DNA of 64,000 nt from Isoptericola jiangsuensis (GCF_002563715.1 NZ_PDJJ01000001.1:1674001-1738000), one strand, 5' to 3'; numbered from the stretch's first letter, positions 47,007-59,164 are shown. The notes: a model not told the origin generated them from the letters alone. Program-made: numbers and translations.

Positions 47007-47882
47007 ATGCACCGCATCCCCGACCTCACGCTCGCCAACCCGCGGGCGGACCGGGTCAAGCAGGTCAGGGCGCTGTCCGGGCGTCCTGCGCGTTCCAGGC
47101 ACGGCCAGTTCCTCGTCGAGGGACCCCAGGGCGTCCGCGAGGCCGTGCGGCACGCCTCGCAGGACGTCCGCGACGTGTACCTCACCGAGGCCGCCGCCGC
47201 CCGGTACGACGAGATCCTCGCCGCAGCCCTCGACGCGGGCATGCGGGTCCACGTCGGCACGCCCGAGGTGCTGGACGCGATGAGCTCCGACGCGCAGGGC
47301 GTCCTGGCGGTCGTCCGGGCCCGGTCGTGGCCGCTGCCCGACGCGCTCGGCACGCTCGCCACCTCCCGGCGGGAGGCGGGCCGTCCCCTGCTGGTCGCCG
47401 TGCTCGCCACCGTGCGCGACCCCGGCAACGCGGGCACGGTGATCCGCGCCGCGGACGCCGCGGGCGCGGACCTCGTGGTCCTCGCGGGCGAGAGCGTCGA
47501 CGTGCACAACCCCAAGGTGGTCCGTTCGACCGCGGGCTCGCTGTTCCACCTGCCCGTCGTGACGGGGCCGACCCTCGCCGAGACGGTCGCCGCCGTGCGC
47601 GAGGCCGGCTGCACGGTCCTGGCGGCCGACGGCGCCGGCGACCTCGACCTCGACGAGCTCGGCGACGTGGCGGGCCCGGCCGCGGACCGCGCCGCGGGCG
47701 TCCCGGACCTCGCCGCGTCCACCGCGTGGGTGTTCGGCAACGAGGCGTGGGGTCTGCCCGCAGCGGACCGCGCCCTGGCCGACGCCGTCGTGCGCGTCCC
47801 GATCCGGGGCCGCGCCGAGTCGCTGAACCTCGCCACCGCGGCGACCGTCTGCCTCTACGCCTCCGGTCGCGCCCAGCGCTGA
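47007..47882 (+). CDS. TrmH/SpoU family RNA 2'-O-methyltransferase
   Basis: A 291-residue SPOUT enzyme with an N-terminal substrate-binding part (GQFLVEGPQGVREAVRH) and the knotted catalytic domain. All three SPOUT motifs are visible: VRDPGNAGTVIRAADAAGAD with its catalytic-region Asn/Arg, FGNEAWGLP and IRGRAESLNLATAATVCLY, quoted as RAESLNLATAATVCLY. It transfers methyl from SAM to a ribose 2'-OH of rRNA or tRNA. The ATG 47007 start is 44 nt after rplT, the usual location in actinobacteria. Confidence 0.9.
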   Translation: MHRIPDLTLANPRADRVKQVRALSGRPARSRHGQFLVEGPQGVREAVRHASQDVRDVYLTEAAAARYDEILAAALDAGMRVHVGTPEVLDAMSSDAQGVLAVVRARSWPLPDALGTLATSRREAGRPLLVAVLATVRDPGNAGTVIRAADAAGADLVVLAGESVDVHNPKVVRSTAGSLFHLPVVTGPTLAETVAAVREAGCTVLAADGAGDLDLDELGDVAGPAADRAAGVPDLAASTAWVFGNEAWGLPAADRALADAVVRVPIRGRAESLNLATAATVCLYASGRAQR

Positions 47883-47895
47883 CGGACGCGGCCGC

Positions 47896-47901
47896 TAGCA
47901 T
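47896..47901 (+). promoter_or_regulatory. -10 element TAGCAT for thpR (leaderless type)
   Basis: TAGCAT ends 6 nt before the thpR GTG. Confidence 0.5.
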
Positions 47902-47907
47902 CGCGGC

Positions 47908-49648
<1,741 letters not shown>

Positions 49649-49649
<1 letters not shown>

Positions 49650-52252
49650 TGCCCCGCATCGTTGCCGACTGGCTGGCCGACCACGTCGAGCTGCCGGCGG
49701 ACCTGACCACGGAGCAGCTCGCGGCGGACTTCGTGCGCGTCGGCCTGGAGGAGGAGGAGATCCACCCGGCGGCCGTCACCGGTCCGCTGGTGGTGGGTCG
49801 CGTCCTGGCCATGACGCCGGAGCCGCAGAAGAACGGCAAGACGATCAACTGGTGCCTGGTCGACGTCGGCCCGGAGCACAACGCGACGCAGGTCAAGGGC
49901 GTCGACGACGCCGACGTGCCGGCCGGCGGTGCGCGCGGCGTCGTGTGCGGCGCGCACAACTTCGGCGTCGGCGACCTCGTCGTGGTGTCGCTGCCGGGCG
50001 TTGTGCTGCCCGGCGGGTTCGCCATCGCGGCCCGCAAGACGTACGGCCACGTGTCGGACGGCATGATCTGCTCGGTGCGCGAGCTCGGCATCGGCGACGA
50101 CCACGACGGCATCCTCGTGCTCACCCGTGCCGGGTTCGCCGAGGCGGACCTCACGCCCGGCCAGTCGGCCACCGAGCTGCTGGGCCTCGGTGACGAGGTG
50201 CTCGAGATCAACGTGACCCCGGACCGCGGGTACGCGTTCAGCTACCGGGGCGTGGCGCGCGAGTACGCGCACTCCACCGGCGCGACGTTCACGGACAAGG
50301 GTCTGCCCACGGGCGCCGAGCCCGCCGCGACGCCGAACGGGTTCGTCGTCGAGGTGGACGACGCCGCGCCGATCGACGGCCGCGTCGGCTGCGACCGGTT
50401 CGTCACCCGCGTCGTGCGCGGGATCGACCCGGCGGCACCGACCCCGGCGTGGATGAAGCGTCGCCTCGAGGGGTCGGGCATGCGCTCGATCTCGTTGGCC
50501 GTGGACGTGACGAACTACGTCATGCTCGACCTCGGGCAGCCGCTGCACGCCTACGACCTCGCCCAGGTGGCGGCCCCTGTCGTGGTGCGTCGCGCGACGG
50601 CGGGTGAGCGGCTGACGACGCTGGACGACGTCGACCGCGCCCTGGACGTCCAGGACCTGCTCATCACGGACTCGCCGGACGGTGCGCGCGGTGCGCGCGT
50701 GCTGGGGCTCGCGGGCGTCATGGGCGGTGCGTCGTCCGAGGTCTCGGCCACGACGACGGACGTGCTGGTCGAGGCCGCGCACTTCGACCCGGTGAGCGTG
50801 GCTCGCACGGCCCGCCGCCACAAGCTGCCCTCCGAGGCGGCCAAGCGCTTCGAGCGCGGCGTGGACCCGCGGCTCCCGGCGGTGGCGGCGCAGCGCGTCG
50901 TCGACCTCCTCGTGGAGCTGGCGGGCGGCACCGCGGACACCGCGGTGAGCGATCTCGACACGACGACGGCGCCCGCGCCGATCACGTTCGACGTCACGCT
51001 CCCGGCGCGCACGGCGGGCGTGCCGTACACCCGCGAGCAGGTCGTCGGCACGCTCGGCGAGATCGGCTGCACGGTGGCGGACGTCGAGGGTGCCGGCGAC
51101 GGCCTGCTCGTCGAGGTGACGCCGCCGTCCTGGCGGCCGGACCTCACCGAGCCCGCGACGCTGGTCGAGGAGGTCGTGCGGATCGTCGGCTACGACCAGA
51201 TCCCGTCGGTCCTGCCCGCCGCGCCGGGCGGTCGCGGCCTGACCCCGGAGCAGCGCACGCGCCGCTCGGTGGCCCGCGCCCTGGCGGACGCCGGGCTGGT
51301 CGAGGTGCTGTCGTACCCGTTCGTGGGCCAGGCGGACCTGGACGCCCTCGGGCTGCCCGCCGACGACGCGCGCCGCACGGCCCTGCGCCTGGCGAACCCC
51401 ATCGCGGACGACCGCCCCCTGATGCGCACGAGCGTGCTCGTGACGCTGCTGGACACCGCGCGCCGCAACGTGGCGCGCGGTCTGGACGACGTCGCGGTCT
51501 TCGAGCTCGGTCTGGTGACGCACCCGGCACCGGACGCCCCGGCGGCCCCGCAGCTGCCGGTAGGGGTGCGGCCGAGCGCGGCCGACCTGGCCGCGCTCGA
51601 CGCCGCGGTCCCGCCCCAGCCGCGCCAGGTGGCCGGGGTGCTCTCGGGGAATCGCGTGCCCGCCGGCTGGTGGGGCGCGGGACGCCCGGCCGACTGGACG
51701 GACGCCCTGGCGGCCGCGCGGACGGTCGCCGAGGTGGCGGGCGTCGAGGTGGTCGTGGCCAACGACGCCGAGCGGATGCCGTGGCACCCCGGTCGCTGCG
51801 CGCGGATCGCGACGACGGACGGCCGGGTCGTCGGTCACGCCGGCGAGCTGCACCCCAAGGTCGTCGAGGCGCTCGGCCTGCCCGCGCGGACGGCGGCGTT
51901 CGAGCTCGACCTGTCGCTCCTCGTCGAGGCGGCGGGCGGCGAGCCGGTCGCGGCGCGCCCGGTGTCCGCGTTCCCGGCGGCGAAGGAGGACTTCGCGTTC
52001 GTCGTGGACGCCGCGGTCCCCGCGGCCGAGGTCGAGGCCGCGGTCGTGGCCGGCGCCGGGGAGCTGCTGGAGGACGTCCGCCTGTTCGACGTCTTCACGG
52101 GCACCCAGGTGGGCGAGGGCAAGAAGTCCCTGGCGTACTCGCTGCGCCTGCGCGCGGCCGACCGCACGCTGTCCGCCGACGACGTGCGCGGGGTGCGCGA
52201 CGGCGTCGTGAAGGCCGCCGCCGAGCGCGTGGGGGCGGTCCTGCGTGGCTGA
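49649..52252 (+). CDS. pheT: Phenylalanyl-tRNA synthetase beta subunit
   Basis: An 867-residue subunit for tRNA binding and editing. The N-terminal tRNA-binding (EMAP-like) domain includes VVGRVLAMTPEPQKNG and VCGAHNFGVGD; B3/B4 editing region contains SISLAVDVTNYVML; the B5 domain and the C-terminal FDX-ACB anticodon-binding domain (FPAAKEDFAFVVD; SLAYSLRLRAADRTLSADDV) close the protein. Length is normal for actinobacteria. It overlaps pheS by one base. Confidence 0.97.
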
Positions 52253-53123
52253 CGCCGTGGACGCACCGGCGACGGTCGACACGGTGCGGCCCGCCCGCAC
52301 GGCGCTGGTGACGGGCGCGACCCGCGGCATCGGCCGTGCGGTCGCGCTCGGCCTGGCGCGCGCAGGCCTGGACGTGGCGCTGCTGGCCCGTGACGAGGCG
52401 CTGCTCGGCTCGGTCGCGGACGAGGTCGGCGCGATCGGGCGGCGGGCCGTCGTGCTGCCCTGCGACGTCACCGACGTCCCGGGGGTGGCGGCCGCGGTGC
52501 GGCTCGCCGAGTCCCCGGTCGCCGAGGGCGGCCTGGGCGGCGTGGACCTGCTGGTCAACAACGCCGGCCGCATCGACGCCGAGGTCCCCGCCTGGGAGGC
52601 CGACGTCGACGAGTGGTGGCAGGTCATGGAGACCAACGTCCGTGGCCCGTTCCTGCTCGTGCGCCACGTGGTGCCGGGCATGCTCGCCCGGGGTGGCGGG
52701 CGCGTGATCGACCTCAACAGCGGGTCGGGCTCGCACGACATGACGGTGTCGAGCGCCTACAACCTGTCCAAGACGGCCCTCATGCGGCTGGGGCACCACC
52801 TGCACGCCGCGGGTCACGACCAGGAGCTGCGCACCCTCGAGCTCGCGCCGGGCGTCGTCACCACCGACATGACGGCCGCGATGCGCATGCACGAGGGTCG
52901 CACCGAGTGGACCCCCGTCGAGCGGACCGTGGACGTGGCGGTGGCGTTCGCGCGCGGCGAGCTCGACGCGTGCTCGGGCTGGTTCGTGCGCGTCTCCGAC
53001 GACACCCCGGAGTCGCTGCGCGCCCTCGCGGCCCAGGCGGGTGACGTGGCGGCGCCCCGGCACCTGCGAGTGCTGCCCGCCGGTGACGCCGACCCGATGA
53101 CGGACGTGCTCACCGGACGCTGA
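52245..53123 (+). CDS. Short-chain dehydrogenase/reductase (SDR)
   Basis: A 292-residue NAD(P)-dependent oxidoreductase. The cofactor motif TGATRGIG is at about residues 21-28, NNAG near 106, the catalytic Ser in LNSGSGSHD and Tyr/Lys in YNLSK. SDR enzymes act on alcohols and carbonyls; the substrate is unknown. GTG 52245 overlaps the pheT end by 8 nt, so it is probably cotranscribed. A strong hairpin follows. Confidence 0.85.
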   Translation: MADAVDAPATVDTVRPARTALVTGATRGIGRAVALGLARAGLDVALLARDEALLGSVADEVGAIGRRAVVLPCDVTDVPGVAAAVRLAESPVAEGGLGGVDLLVNNAGRIDAEVPAWEADVDEWWQVMETNVRGPFLLVRHVVPGMLARGGGRVIDLNSGSGSHDMTVSSAYNLSKTALMRLGHHLHAAGHDQELRTLELAPGVVTTDMTAAMRMHEGRTEWTPVERTVDVAVAFARGELDACSGWFVRVSDDTPESLRALAAQAGDVAAPRHLRVLPAGDADPMTDVLTGR

Positions 53124-53142
53124 CGCCGTCCGCACCGACAGC

Positions 53143-53178
53143 ACGGGGCGCCCGGTCCGCACCGACCGGGCGCCCCGT
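53143..53178. terminator. Bidirectional hairpin between SDR and LLM genes
   Basis: Perfect 15-bp arms (53143-53157 and 53164-53178) with a 6-nt loop in the 74-bp convergent gap. Only a short TCGTCGTC follows. Confidence 0.75.
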
Positions 53179-53197
53179 CGTCGTCGGGCGGGTGCCG

Positions 53198-53986
53198 TCA
53201 GCGTCGCTCGTCGCGCCAGGCGACCCACTGCGCGGCGGTCGACAGGTCGTAGTCCGGCCCGTCGACGCCGATGGTGAGCAGCGTGGCCCCGGCGGCGAGG
53301 ATCTCCTCGCCGGTCTCGGCGGGCGGGCCCTGCACCCCGACGGACCGCTCGACCAGCGTCGCGGTGTCGCGGCCGACGTCGGCGCCGTGGTCGTCGAGGA
53401 TCGCGGACTTGCGGCGCAGGGTGGCGGCGTCGCCGAACGAGTGCCAGATGTCGGCGTGCTCCGCCACGAGGCGCAGCATCTTCTTCTCCCCGCCGCCGCC
53501 GATGAGCAGGGGGATCTCGCGGGTGGGGGCGGGGTTGCCGATCGCCGCACGGCGGCGGATGCGCGGCAGGGCCTCGGCGAGCGCCGCGATGCGGGAGCCG
53601 GCGGTGCCGAAGTCGTAGCCGAAGTGGTCGTAGTCCTTCTGGTTCCAGCCGGCGCCGATCCCGAGGATGAGGCGGCCGCCGGAGATGTGGTCGACGGTGC
53701 GGGCCATGTCGGCCAGGAGGTCGGGGTTGCGGTACCCGTTGCCGGTGACGAGCGCGCCGATCTCGACGCGCTCGGTCTGCTCGGCCCAGGCACCCAGCAT
53801 CGTCCAGCACTCGAAGTGCTTGCCGTCGAGGTCTCCGGAGAGCGGGTAGAAGTGGTCCCAGTTGAAGACGACGTCGACGCCGAGGTCCTCGGCGCGCAGG
53901 ACGGCGTCGCGGATGTTCGTGTAGTCGGCGTGCTGGGGCTGGAGCTGGACGGCGATGCGCACGGGGCGCGCGTCGGGGGAGGTCAT
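53198..53986 (-). CDS. LLM-class flavin/F420-dependent oxidoreductase
   Basis: A 262-residue luciferase-like monooxygenase-fold protein. VQLQPQHADYTNIRDAV, VDVVFNWDHFYPLSG, HISGGRLILGIGAGW and LLIGGGGEKKMLRLV are typical of the F420-binding TIM-barrel branch. The substrate cannot be predicted. ATG 53986 is chosen over 54016 because a TAGGTT hexamer lies 7 nt upstream. It is third on the leftward qor-methyltransferase-LLM stretch but seems to have its own promoter. Confidence 0.85.
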   Translation of the reverse strand: MTSPDARPVRIAVQLQPQHADYTNIRDAVLRAEDLGVDVVFNWDHFYPLSGDLDGKHFECWTMLGAWAEQTERVEIGALVTGNGYRNPDLLADMARTVDHISGGRLILGIGAGWNQKDYDHFGYDFGTAGSRIAALAEALPRIRRRAAIGNPAPTREIPLLIGGGGEKKMLRLVAEHADIWHSFGDAATLRRKSAILDDHGADVGRDTATLVERSVGVQGPPAETGEEILAAGATLLTIGVDGPDYDLSTAAQWVAWRDERR

Positions 53987-53993
53987 GTCCTCC

Positions 53994-53999
53994 AACCTA
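53994..53999 (-). promoter_or_regulatory. -10 element TAGGTT for the LLM gene (leaderless type)
   Basis: On the minus strand TAGGTT ends 7 nt before the LLM ATG, and its TAG is the stop codon of the methyltransferase gene. Confidence 0.5.
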
Positions 54000-54797
54000 G
54001 GCGTTGCGTCGGGCAACGGTGAAGACCCGCCGGAAGGTCAGCGGTGTGCCGTGGGGCGTCCGGGGGTACGCGGCGGACAGCTCGGCGGCGAGCTCGGTCT
54101 CGAACCGCGCCCGCAGGGTGGTGCCGTGCGCGGCGTCGTGGGCGTCGAGGGCGTGCAGCACCGGCTGTGCGCCGGTGGCGGAGATCCAGCGCAGCACGGG
54201 GTGGGTGCCGTCGTCGGTGTCGGGCAGGACGTGCGTGTAGGTGGTCTCCCAGGCGTCCACCTCCCAGCCGGGGCGGGCCAGGTCGGCGAGGTGGTCGGCG
54301 GGATCGCCCACGGCGCGCCGGTCGACGGGCCCGACGACGTCGGCGTACGGCGCGCGGGCCGCGACGGCGCGCAGCAGGACGTGGCTCGGGGCGTCGTGGT
54401 TGCCGGGGACGGAGAACGCGAGGGCGACCCGGGCGCGGTCGGCGAGGTCGGGCAGGAGCGCCCGGTATCCGGGCACCCACTGGAGGGTCGCGTTGGACAC
54501 GACGAGGTCGGCGTCGTCGGTCACGCCGCCGGCGGCATGGTCGCGGACGTCGCCGAGCAGGTAGGTGCCGTCCGGGTCGTCGGCGCGGGCGCGCTCGATC
54601 ATCGCGGGGGAGGAGTCGACGCCGACGACGTGCGCCGCGGGCCACCGGGCGCGCAGGACGCCGGTGAGGTGGCCGGGTCCGCACCCGAGGTCGACGACGG
54701 TCGCGACGTCGCCCGGGACGCGGGCGAGGAGCTCGGTGAACGGGCGCGAGCGCTCGTCGACGTACCGCAGGTAGTGCTCGGGGGACCAGTCGGCCAT
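53997..54797 (-). CDS. tam: SAM-dependent methyltransferase, trans-aconitate 2-methyltransferase type
   Basis: A 266-residue methyltransferase. The start MADWSPEHYLRYVDERSRPF and DLGCGPGHLTGVLRARW (SAM motif I near residue 40) match Tam, with VDSSPAMIERARAD (motif II) and SNATLQWVPGY. Tam methylates trans-aconitate, which spontaneously forms from cis-aconitate and inhibits aconitase. ATG 54797 is preferred (GGGAGA 5-10 nt upstream); a longer reading frame starts in the operator region. An AT-rich palindrome lies directly upstream. Confidence 0.88.
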   Translation of the reverse strand: MADWSPEHYLRYVDERSRPFTELLARVPGDVATVVDLGCGPGHLTGVLRARWPAAHVVGVDSSPAMIERARADDPDGTYLLGDVRDHAAGGVTDDADLVVSNATLQWVPGYRALLPDLADRARVALAFSVPGNHDAPSHVLLRAVAARAPYADVVGPVDRRAVGDPADHLADLARPGWEVDAWETTYTHVLPDTDDGTHPVLRWISATGAQPVLHALDAHDAAHGTTLRARFETELAAELSAAYPRTPHGTPLTFRRVFTVARRNA

Positions 54798-54806
54798 CAC
54801 ATCTCC

Positions 54807-54833
54807 CTTGATATCGAGTATCTCGACATCAAG
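54807..54833. promoter_or_regulatory. 27-bp near-perfect palindrome before tam
   Basis: Arms CTTGATATCGAG and CTCGACATCAAG pair at 11 of 12 positions around TAT. It is much more AT-rich than its surroundings, which favours an operator over a terminator. It fills the 44-bp gap between qor end and tam start. Confidence 0.6.
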
Positions 54834-54841
54834 ATAGACGG

Positions 54842-55825
54842 TCAGGGGCGCAGCAGCACCTTGCCCGTCGTGGCGCGCCCCTCCAGCGCGCGGTGCGCCG
54901 CCGCGGCCTCGGCGAGGGGGAAGGTGGCGCCGACGCGGACGTCGAGGTCGCCGTCGGCGGCGGCCCGGAGCACCTCGCCCGCGCGCCACTCCAGCTCCGC
55001 CCGGGTGGCCGTGTAGTGCGCGAGGGTCGGGCGGGTGACGTAGAGCGACCCTCCGGAGTTGAGGCGCTGCGGGTCGAACGGCGGCACCTGCCCGGACGCG
55101 CCGCCGAACAGCACGAGCATGCCGCGGCGTCGCAGGGACGCCAGGGATGCGTCGAAGGTCGCGGCGCCGACGCCGTCGTAGACGACGTGCACGCCGTCGC
55201 CGTCGGTGAGGTCCCGCACGACGGCGGGCAGCTCGGTGGTGACGTCGTCCATGCGGGCGTAGTCGATGGTGTGCGCGGCGCCGGCGGCCGACGACAGGGC
55301 GGCCTTCTCGGGGGTGGAGACGGTGGTGATGACCCGGGCGCCGCGTGCGACGGCGAGCTGGGTGAGGAGCAGCCCGACGCCGCCGGCGCCGGCGTGCAGG
55401 AGGACGTCGTGGCCGGGGCCGACCTCGAACGTGGACGCCACGAGGTAGTGGGCGGTCATGCCCTGCAGGGGGAGCGCGGCGGCGGTGGTGAGGTCGAGGC
55501 CGTCGGGCACGCGGACGGCGTTCGCGGCGCGCACGACGGCCAGCTCGGCGTACGACCCGGGTGCGGCGTCCCAGGCGACGCGGTCGCCGATGGCGAACCC
55601 GGTCGTGTCGGCACCGACGGCCTCGACGACGCCGGCACCCTCGGACCCGACGACGTGCGGGAACTCCATGGGGTAGACGCCGGCGCGCCGGTAGGTGTCG
55701 ATGAAGTTGACCCCGGCGGCGGCGACCCGCACGAGCAGGTCTCCGGGCCCGGGCGCGGGGTCGGGGAGCTCGACGGCTGACAGGACCTCGGGACCACCCG
55801 CGCTGCGGGCCACGACGGCGTGCAT
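54842..55825 (-). CDS. qor: Zeta-crystallin-type NADPH:quinone oxidoreductase
   Basis: A 327-residue medium-chain dehydrogenase/reductase without the zinc ligands of alcohol dehydrogenases. GVNFIDTYRRAGVYP, HVVGSEGAGVVEAVG and the NADPH motif LLHAGAGGVGLLLTQLA match quinone reductases. It reduces quinones or alkenals by one- or two-electron steps. ATG 55825 has a TAGTCT hexamer 7 nt upstream. It is divergent from argC. Confidence 0.9.
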   Translation of the reverse strand: MHAVVARSAGGPEVLSAVELPDPAPGPGDLLVRVAAAGVNFIDTYRRAGVYPMEFPHVVGSEGAGVVEAVGADTTGFAIGDRVAWDAAPGSYAELAVVRAANAVRVPDGLDLTTAAALPLQGMTAHYLVASTFEVGPGHDVLLHAGAGGVGLLLTQLAVARGARVITTVSTPEKAALSSAAGAAHTIDYARMDDVTTELPAVVRDLTDGDGVHVVYDGVGAATFDASLASLRRRGMLVLFGGASGQVPPFDPQRLNSGGSLYVTRPTLAHYTATRAELEWRAGEVLRAAADGDLDVRVGATFPLAEAAAAHRALEGRATTGKVLLRP

Positions 55826-55832
55826 GTGTCCG

Positions 55833-55838
55833 AGACTA
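55833..55838 (-). promoter_or_regulatory. -10 element TAGTCT for qor (leaderless type)
   Basis: On the minus strand TAGTCT ends 7 nt before the qor ATG. Confidence 0.5.
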
Positions 55839-55869
55839 ACCCGGTGCCACCACCCGCGACCGGCATGCG

Positions 55870-55900
55870 GAATAGATTCTGAGCACTCCGCATACGTATG
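55870..55900. promoter_or_regulatory. Candidate ArgR operator (two ARG-box-like palindromes)
   Basis: GAATAGATTC (55870-55879) and CATACGTATG (55891-55900) are palindromes with centres 21 bp apart, in an AT-rich patch directly before the argC -10. The spacing and the TATG/CATA half-site style resemble tandem ARG boxes. ArgR is encoded in the same operon. Confidence 0.55.
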
Positions 55901-55906
55901 TATAGT
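55901..55906 (+). promoter_or_regulatory. -10 element TATAGT for the arg operon (leaderless type)
   Basis: TATAGT ends 6 nt before ATG 55913 and abuts the CATACGTATG palindrome, so ArgR binding would cover it. Confidence 0.6.
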
Positions 55907-55912
55907 GGCGCC

Positions 55913-56995
55913 ATGGCCAGCACACAGCAGCGACTCCGCGTCGCCGTCGCCGGGGCGTCCGGCTACGCGGGCGGTGAGTTCCTCCGGATCGCCGCCCGAC
56001 ACCCCCACCTCGAGATCGGGACGCTCACGGCGCACTCGAACGCGGGCAGCCGCCTGGGCGAGCTCCAGCCGCACCTGCGCGGGCTCGCCGACCGCGTCCT
56101 GCAGCCCACCACCGTCGAGGCGCTCGCGGGCCACGACGTCGTCGTGCTCGGCCTGCCCCACGGCGCCTCCGGGGAGATCGCGGCCCGGCTGCCCGACGAC
56201 GTCCTCGTCCTCGACCTCGGTGCCGACCACCGGCTCGCCTCGGCCGGCGACTGGGAGGCGTTCTACGGCTCCCCGCACGCCGGGACCTGGCCCTACGGCC
56301 TGCCCGAGCTGCTCCACGCGGCCGCCGACGGCACGGTCACGACCCAGCGCGAGCACCTCGTCGGCGCCCGCCGGATCGCGGTGCCCGGCTGCAACGTCAC
56401 CGCCGTCACGCTCGGCCTCCAGCCGGGAGTCGCCGCCGGGCTCGTCAGCCCCCTCGACGTCGTCGCGGTGCTCGCCAACGGCTACTCCGGCGCGGGCAAG
56501 GCGCTCAAGCCGCACCTGCTCGCCGCGGAGGGCCTCGGCGCCGCCGCCCCGTACGCCGTGGGCGGCACCCACCGGCACATCCCGGAGATCGCGCAGAACC
56601 TGCGCGTCGCCGGAGCCGCGGGCGTGACGATCAGCTTCACCCCGACGCTCGTGCCGATGTCGCGCGGCATCCTCGCGACCGTCACCGCGCGCCTCGCACC
56701 CGGGCACGAGACCGCGAGCGCCGCGGACGTCCGGGCCGTGTGGGAGCAGGCGTACGCGGCCGAGCCGTTCGTCGACCTGCTGCCCGACGGGCAGTGGCCC
56801 ACGACGGCCGCGACGCTCGGCGCGAACACCGCGCTCGTGCAGGTGGCGCTCGACGCGGCCGCGGGCCGGGTCGTGACGGTCACCGCGCTCGACAACCTCG
56901 TCAAGGGCACCGCCGGTCAGGCCGTGCAGGCGATGAACCTCGCCCTCGGCCTGCCGGAGTCGGCCGGCCTCGTCACCGAAGGAGTGGCCCCGTGA
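55913..56995 (+). CDS. argC: N-acetyl-gamma-glutamyl-phosphate reductase
   Basis: A 360-residue NADPH enzyme of arginine synthesis. [17 protein letters not shown] is the dinucleotide-binding start; the catalytic Cys160 is in [13 protein letters not shown], with HGASGEIA and GTHRHIPEI further along. ATG 55913 is preferred to 55898 because the -10 hexamer TATAGT overlaps the earlier start. It is the first gene of the arg operon, and its stop overlaps the argJ GTG. Confidence 0.95.
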   Translation: MASTQQRLRVAVAGASGYAGGEFLRIAARHPHLEIGTLTAHSNAGSRLGELQPHLRGLADRVLQPTTVEALAGHDVVVLGLPHGASGEIAARLPDDVLVLDLGADHRLASAGDWEAFYGSPHAGTWPYGLPELLHAAADGTVTTQREHLVGARRIAVPGCNVTAVTLGLQPGVAAGLVSPLDVVAVLANGYSGAGKALKPHLLAAEGLGAAAPYAVGGTHRHIPEIAQNLRVAGAAGVTISFTPTLVPMSRGILATVTARLAPGHETASAADVRAVWEQAYAAEPFVDLLPDGQWPTTAATLGANTALVQVALDAAAGRVVTVTALDNLVKGTAGQAVQAMNLALGLPESAGLVTEGVAP

Positions 56996-58182
56996 GCGTC
57001 ACCACCCCCCGTGGGTTCCGGGCGGCCGGTGTCGCCGCCGGCCTGAAGTCGACCGGTGCGCGCGACGTCGCGCTGGTGGTCAACGACGGACCGCTGGCCA
57101 CGGCCGCGGCCGTGCTGACCTCGAACCGCGTGCAGGCGGCGCCGGTGCTGTGGACGCGCCAGGCGGTGTCGGACGGCGCGGCACGCGTCGTGGTGCTCAA
57201 CTCGGGCGGTGCGAACGCGTGCACGGGGCCGGAGGGCTTCGCGGACACGCACCACACGGCCGAGCACGTCGCGGACGCCGTGAGCGCGGCGGGCTCGGAC
57301 GGGTGGGACGAGGTGGGCGCGGGCGACGTGCTGGTGTGCTCCACGGGCCTCATCGGGCTGCGCCTCGACATGCCGGCGCTGCTCGCGGGGGTCGACGCCG
57401 CCGCGCTGGCGCTGGCCGCCGACGGCGGGGACGCCGCCGCGCACGCCATCATGACGACCGACACGGTGGCCAAGCAGGCCGTCGCGCAGCGCGACGGCTG
57501 GAGCGTCGGCGGCATGGCCAAGGGTGCGGGCATGCTCGCGCCAGGTCTGGCGACGATGCTGTCGGTGGTGACGACGGACGCCGTGGTCGACGCGGCGACC
57601 GCCGACGCGGCCCTGCGGGCCGCGACGGGGTCGACGTTCGACCGGGTCGACTCCGACGGCTGCATGTCGACCAACGACACCGTGATCCTGCTCGCCTCGG
57701 GCGCGTCGGGTGTCGAGGTCTCCCTCGACGAGCTCACGGGGGCGGTGACCGAGGTGTGCGCGTCGCTCGCCCGCGCCCTGGTCGCGGACGCCGAGGGCGC
57801 GAGCCACGACGTCGCCGTCACGGTGCGCGGCGCGACGACCGAGGCCGCGGCGGTCGCCGTGGCCCGCGCGGTGACGCGGTCCAACCTGTTCAAGGCGGCG
57901 ATCTTCGGCAACGACCCCAACTGGGGTCGCATCGTGTCCGCGGTGGGCACGGTCCCCGCCGACGTCGCGCCGTTCGACCCGCTGACCCTGGACGTGACGG
58001 TCAACGGCGTCCAGGTGTGCCGGGGCCTGGGCGTGGGCGAGCCGCGCGAGCTCGTCGACCTCGCCGCGGAGCGCGAGGTGCGCGTGGAGGTCGACCTGCA
58101 CGCCGGGGACGCCTCGGCGACGGTCTGGACCAACGACCTCACGCACGACTACGTCCACGAGAACAGCGCGTACTCCTCATGA
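56992..58182 (+). CDS. argJ: Bifunctional ornithine acetyltransferase / N-acetylglutamate synthase
   Basis: A 396-residue protein that transfers the acetyl group from N-acetylornithine to glutamate. It self-cleaves before the Thr of GLATMLSVV (Thr188), and this Thr is then the nucleophile; [21 protein letters not shown] and [12 protein letters not shown] are also typical. The cyclic route spares a separate ArgA. Overlaps argC (GTGA) and argB (ATGA). Confidence 0.95.
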   Translation: MSVTTPRGFRAAGVAAGLKSTGARDVALVVNDGPLATAAAVLTSNRVQAAPVLWTRQAVSDGAARVVVLNSGGANACTGPEGFADTHHTAEHVADAVSAAGSDGWDEVGAGDVLVCSTGLIGLRLDMPALLAGVDAAALALAADGGDAAAHAIMTTDTVAKQAVAQRDGWSVGGMAKGAGMLAPGLATMLSVVTTDAVVDAATADAALRAATGSTFDRVDSDGCMSTNDTVILLASGASGVEVSLDELTGAVTEVCASLARALVADAEGASHDVAVTVRGATTEAAAVAVARAVTRSNLFKAAIFGNDPNWGRIVSAVGTVPADVAPFDPLTLDVTVNGVQVCRGLGVGEPRELVDLAAEREVRVEVDLHAGDASATVWTNDLTHDYVHENSAYSS

Positions 58183-59164
58183 GCGAGCAGACGGCCGGCA
58201 CCGGCATCGACCCCGACTTCCGCTTCGACACGCGGGTGGACCTGCGCCCCGACCAGAAGGCCGAGGTGCTCATCGAGGCCCTGCCGTGGCTGCAGGAGTT
58301 CGCGGGCGCCCTCGTCGTGGTGAAGTACGGCGGGAACGCGATGATCGACGACGAGCTCAAGGCGGCGTTCGCGCAGGACATGGTGTTCCTGCGCCAGGTC
58401 GGCCTGCGGCCGGTCGTGGTGCACGGCGGCGGCCCGCAGATCTCGGCCATGCTGGACCGGGTCGGCATCGACTCCGAGTTCCGCGGCGGCCTGCGCGTCA
58501 CCACGCCGGAGGCGATGGACGTGGTGCGGATGGTGCTGGTGGGCCAGGTGCAGCGGGAGCTCGTGGGGCTCCTCAACGCGCACGCACCCCGGGCCGTGGG
58601 GCTGTCGGGCGAGGACGCCGGGCTGTTCGGCGCGGTGCGCCGGCACGCTGTCGTCGACGGCGAGCCGGTCGACGTGGGCCTGGTCGGCGACGTCGTGCAC
58701 GTCAACCCGTCGGCGGTGCTCGACCTGCTGGCCGCGGGGCGCATCCCGGTCGTGTCCACCGTGGCGCCCGACGCGGACGACCCGACCCAGGTCCTCAACG
58801 TCAATGCGGACACCGCGGCCGCGGCGCTCGCGGTGGCGCTGGGCGCGAAGAAGCTCATCGTGCTCACCGACGTCGAGGGCCTGTACACGAGCTGGCCGGA
58901 CCGGACCTCGCTGGTGGAGCAGATCGGCGCGGGCGACCTCGCGGCGCTCCTGCCGAGCCTGAGCGCCGGGATGGTGCCCAAGATGGAGGCCTGCCTGCGG
59001 GCGGTGCAGGGCGGGGTGCCGCGCGCGTCCGTCATCGACGGCCGCCAGGCGCACTCGGTGCTGCTGGAGGTCTTCACCACCCGGGGCAACGGCACGATGG
59101 TCGTCCCCGACCACGCCGCCGCCGCCGCGCACGACCCGCAGGACGACCCGACGGAGGCCCCCGC

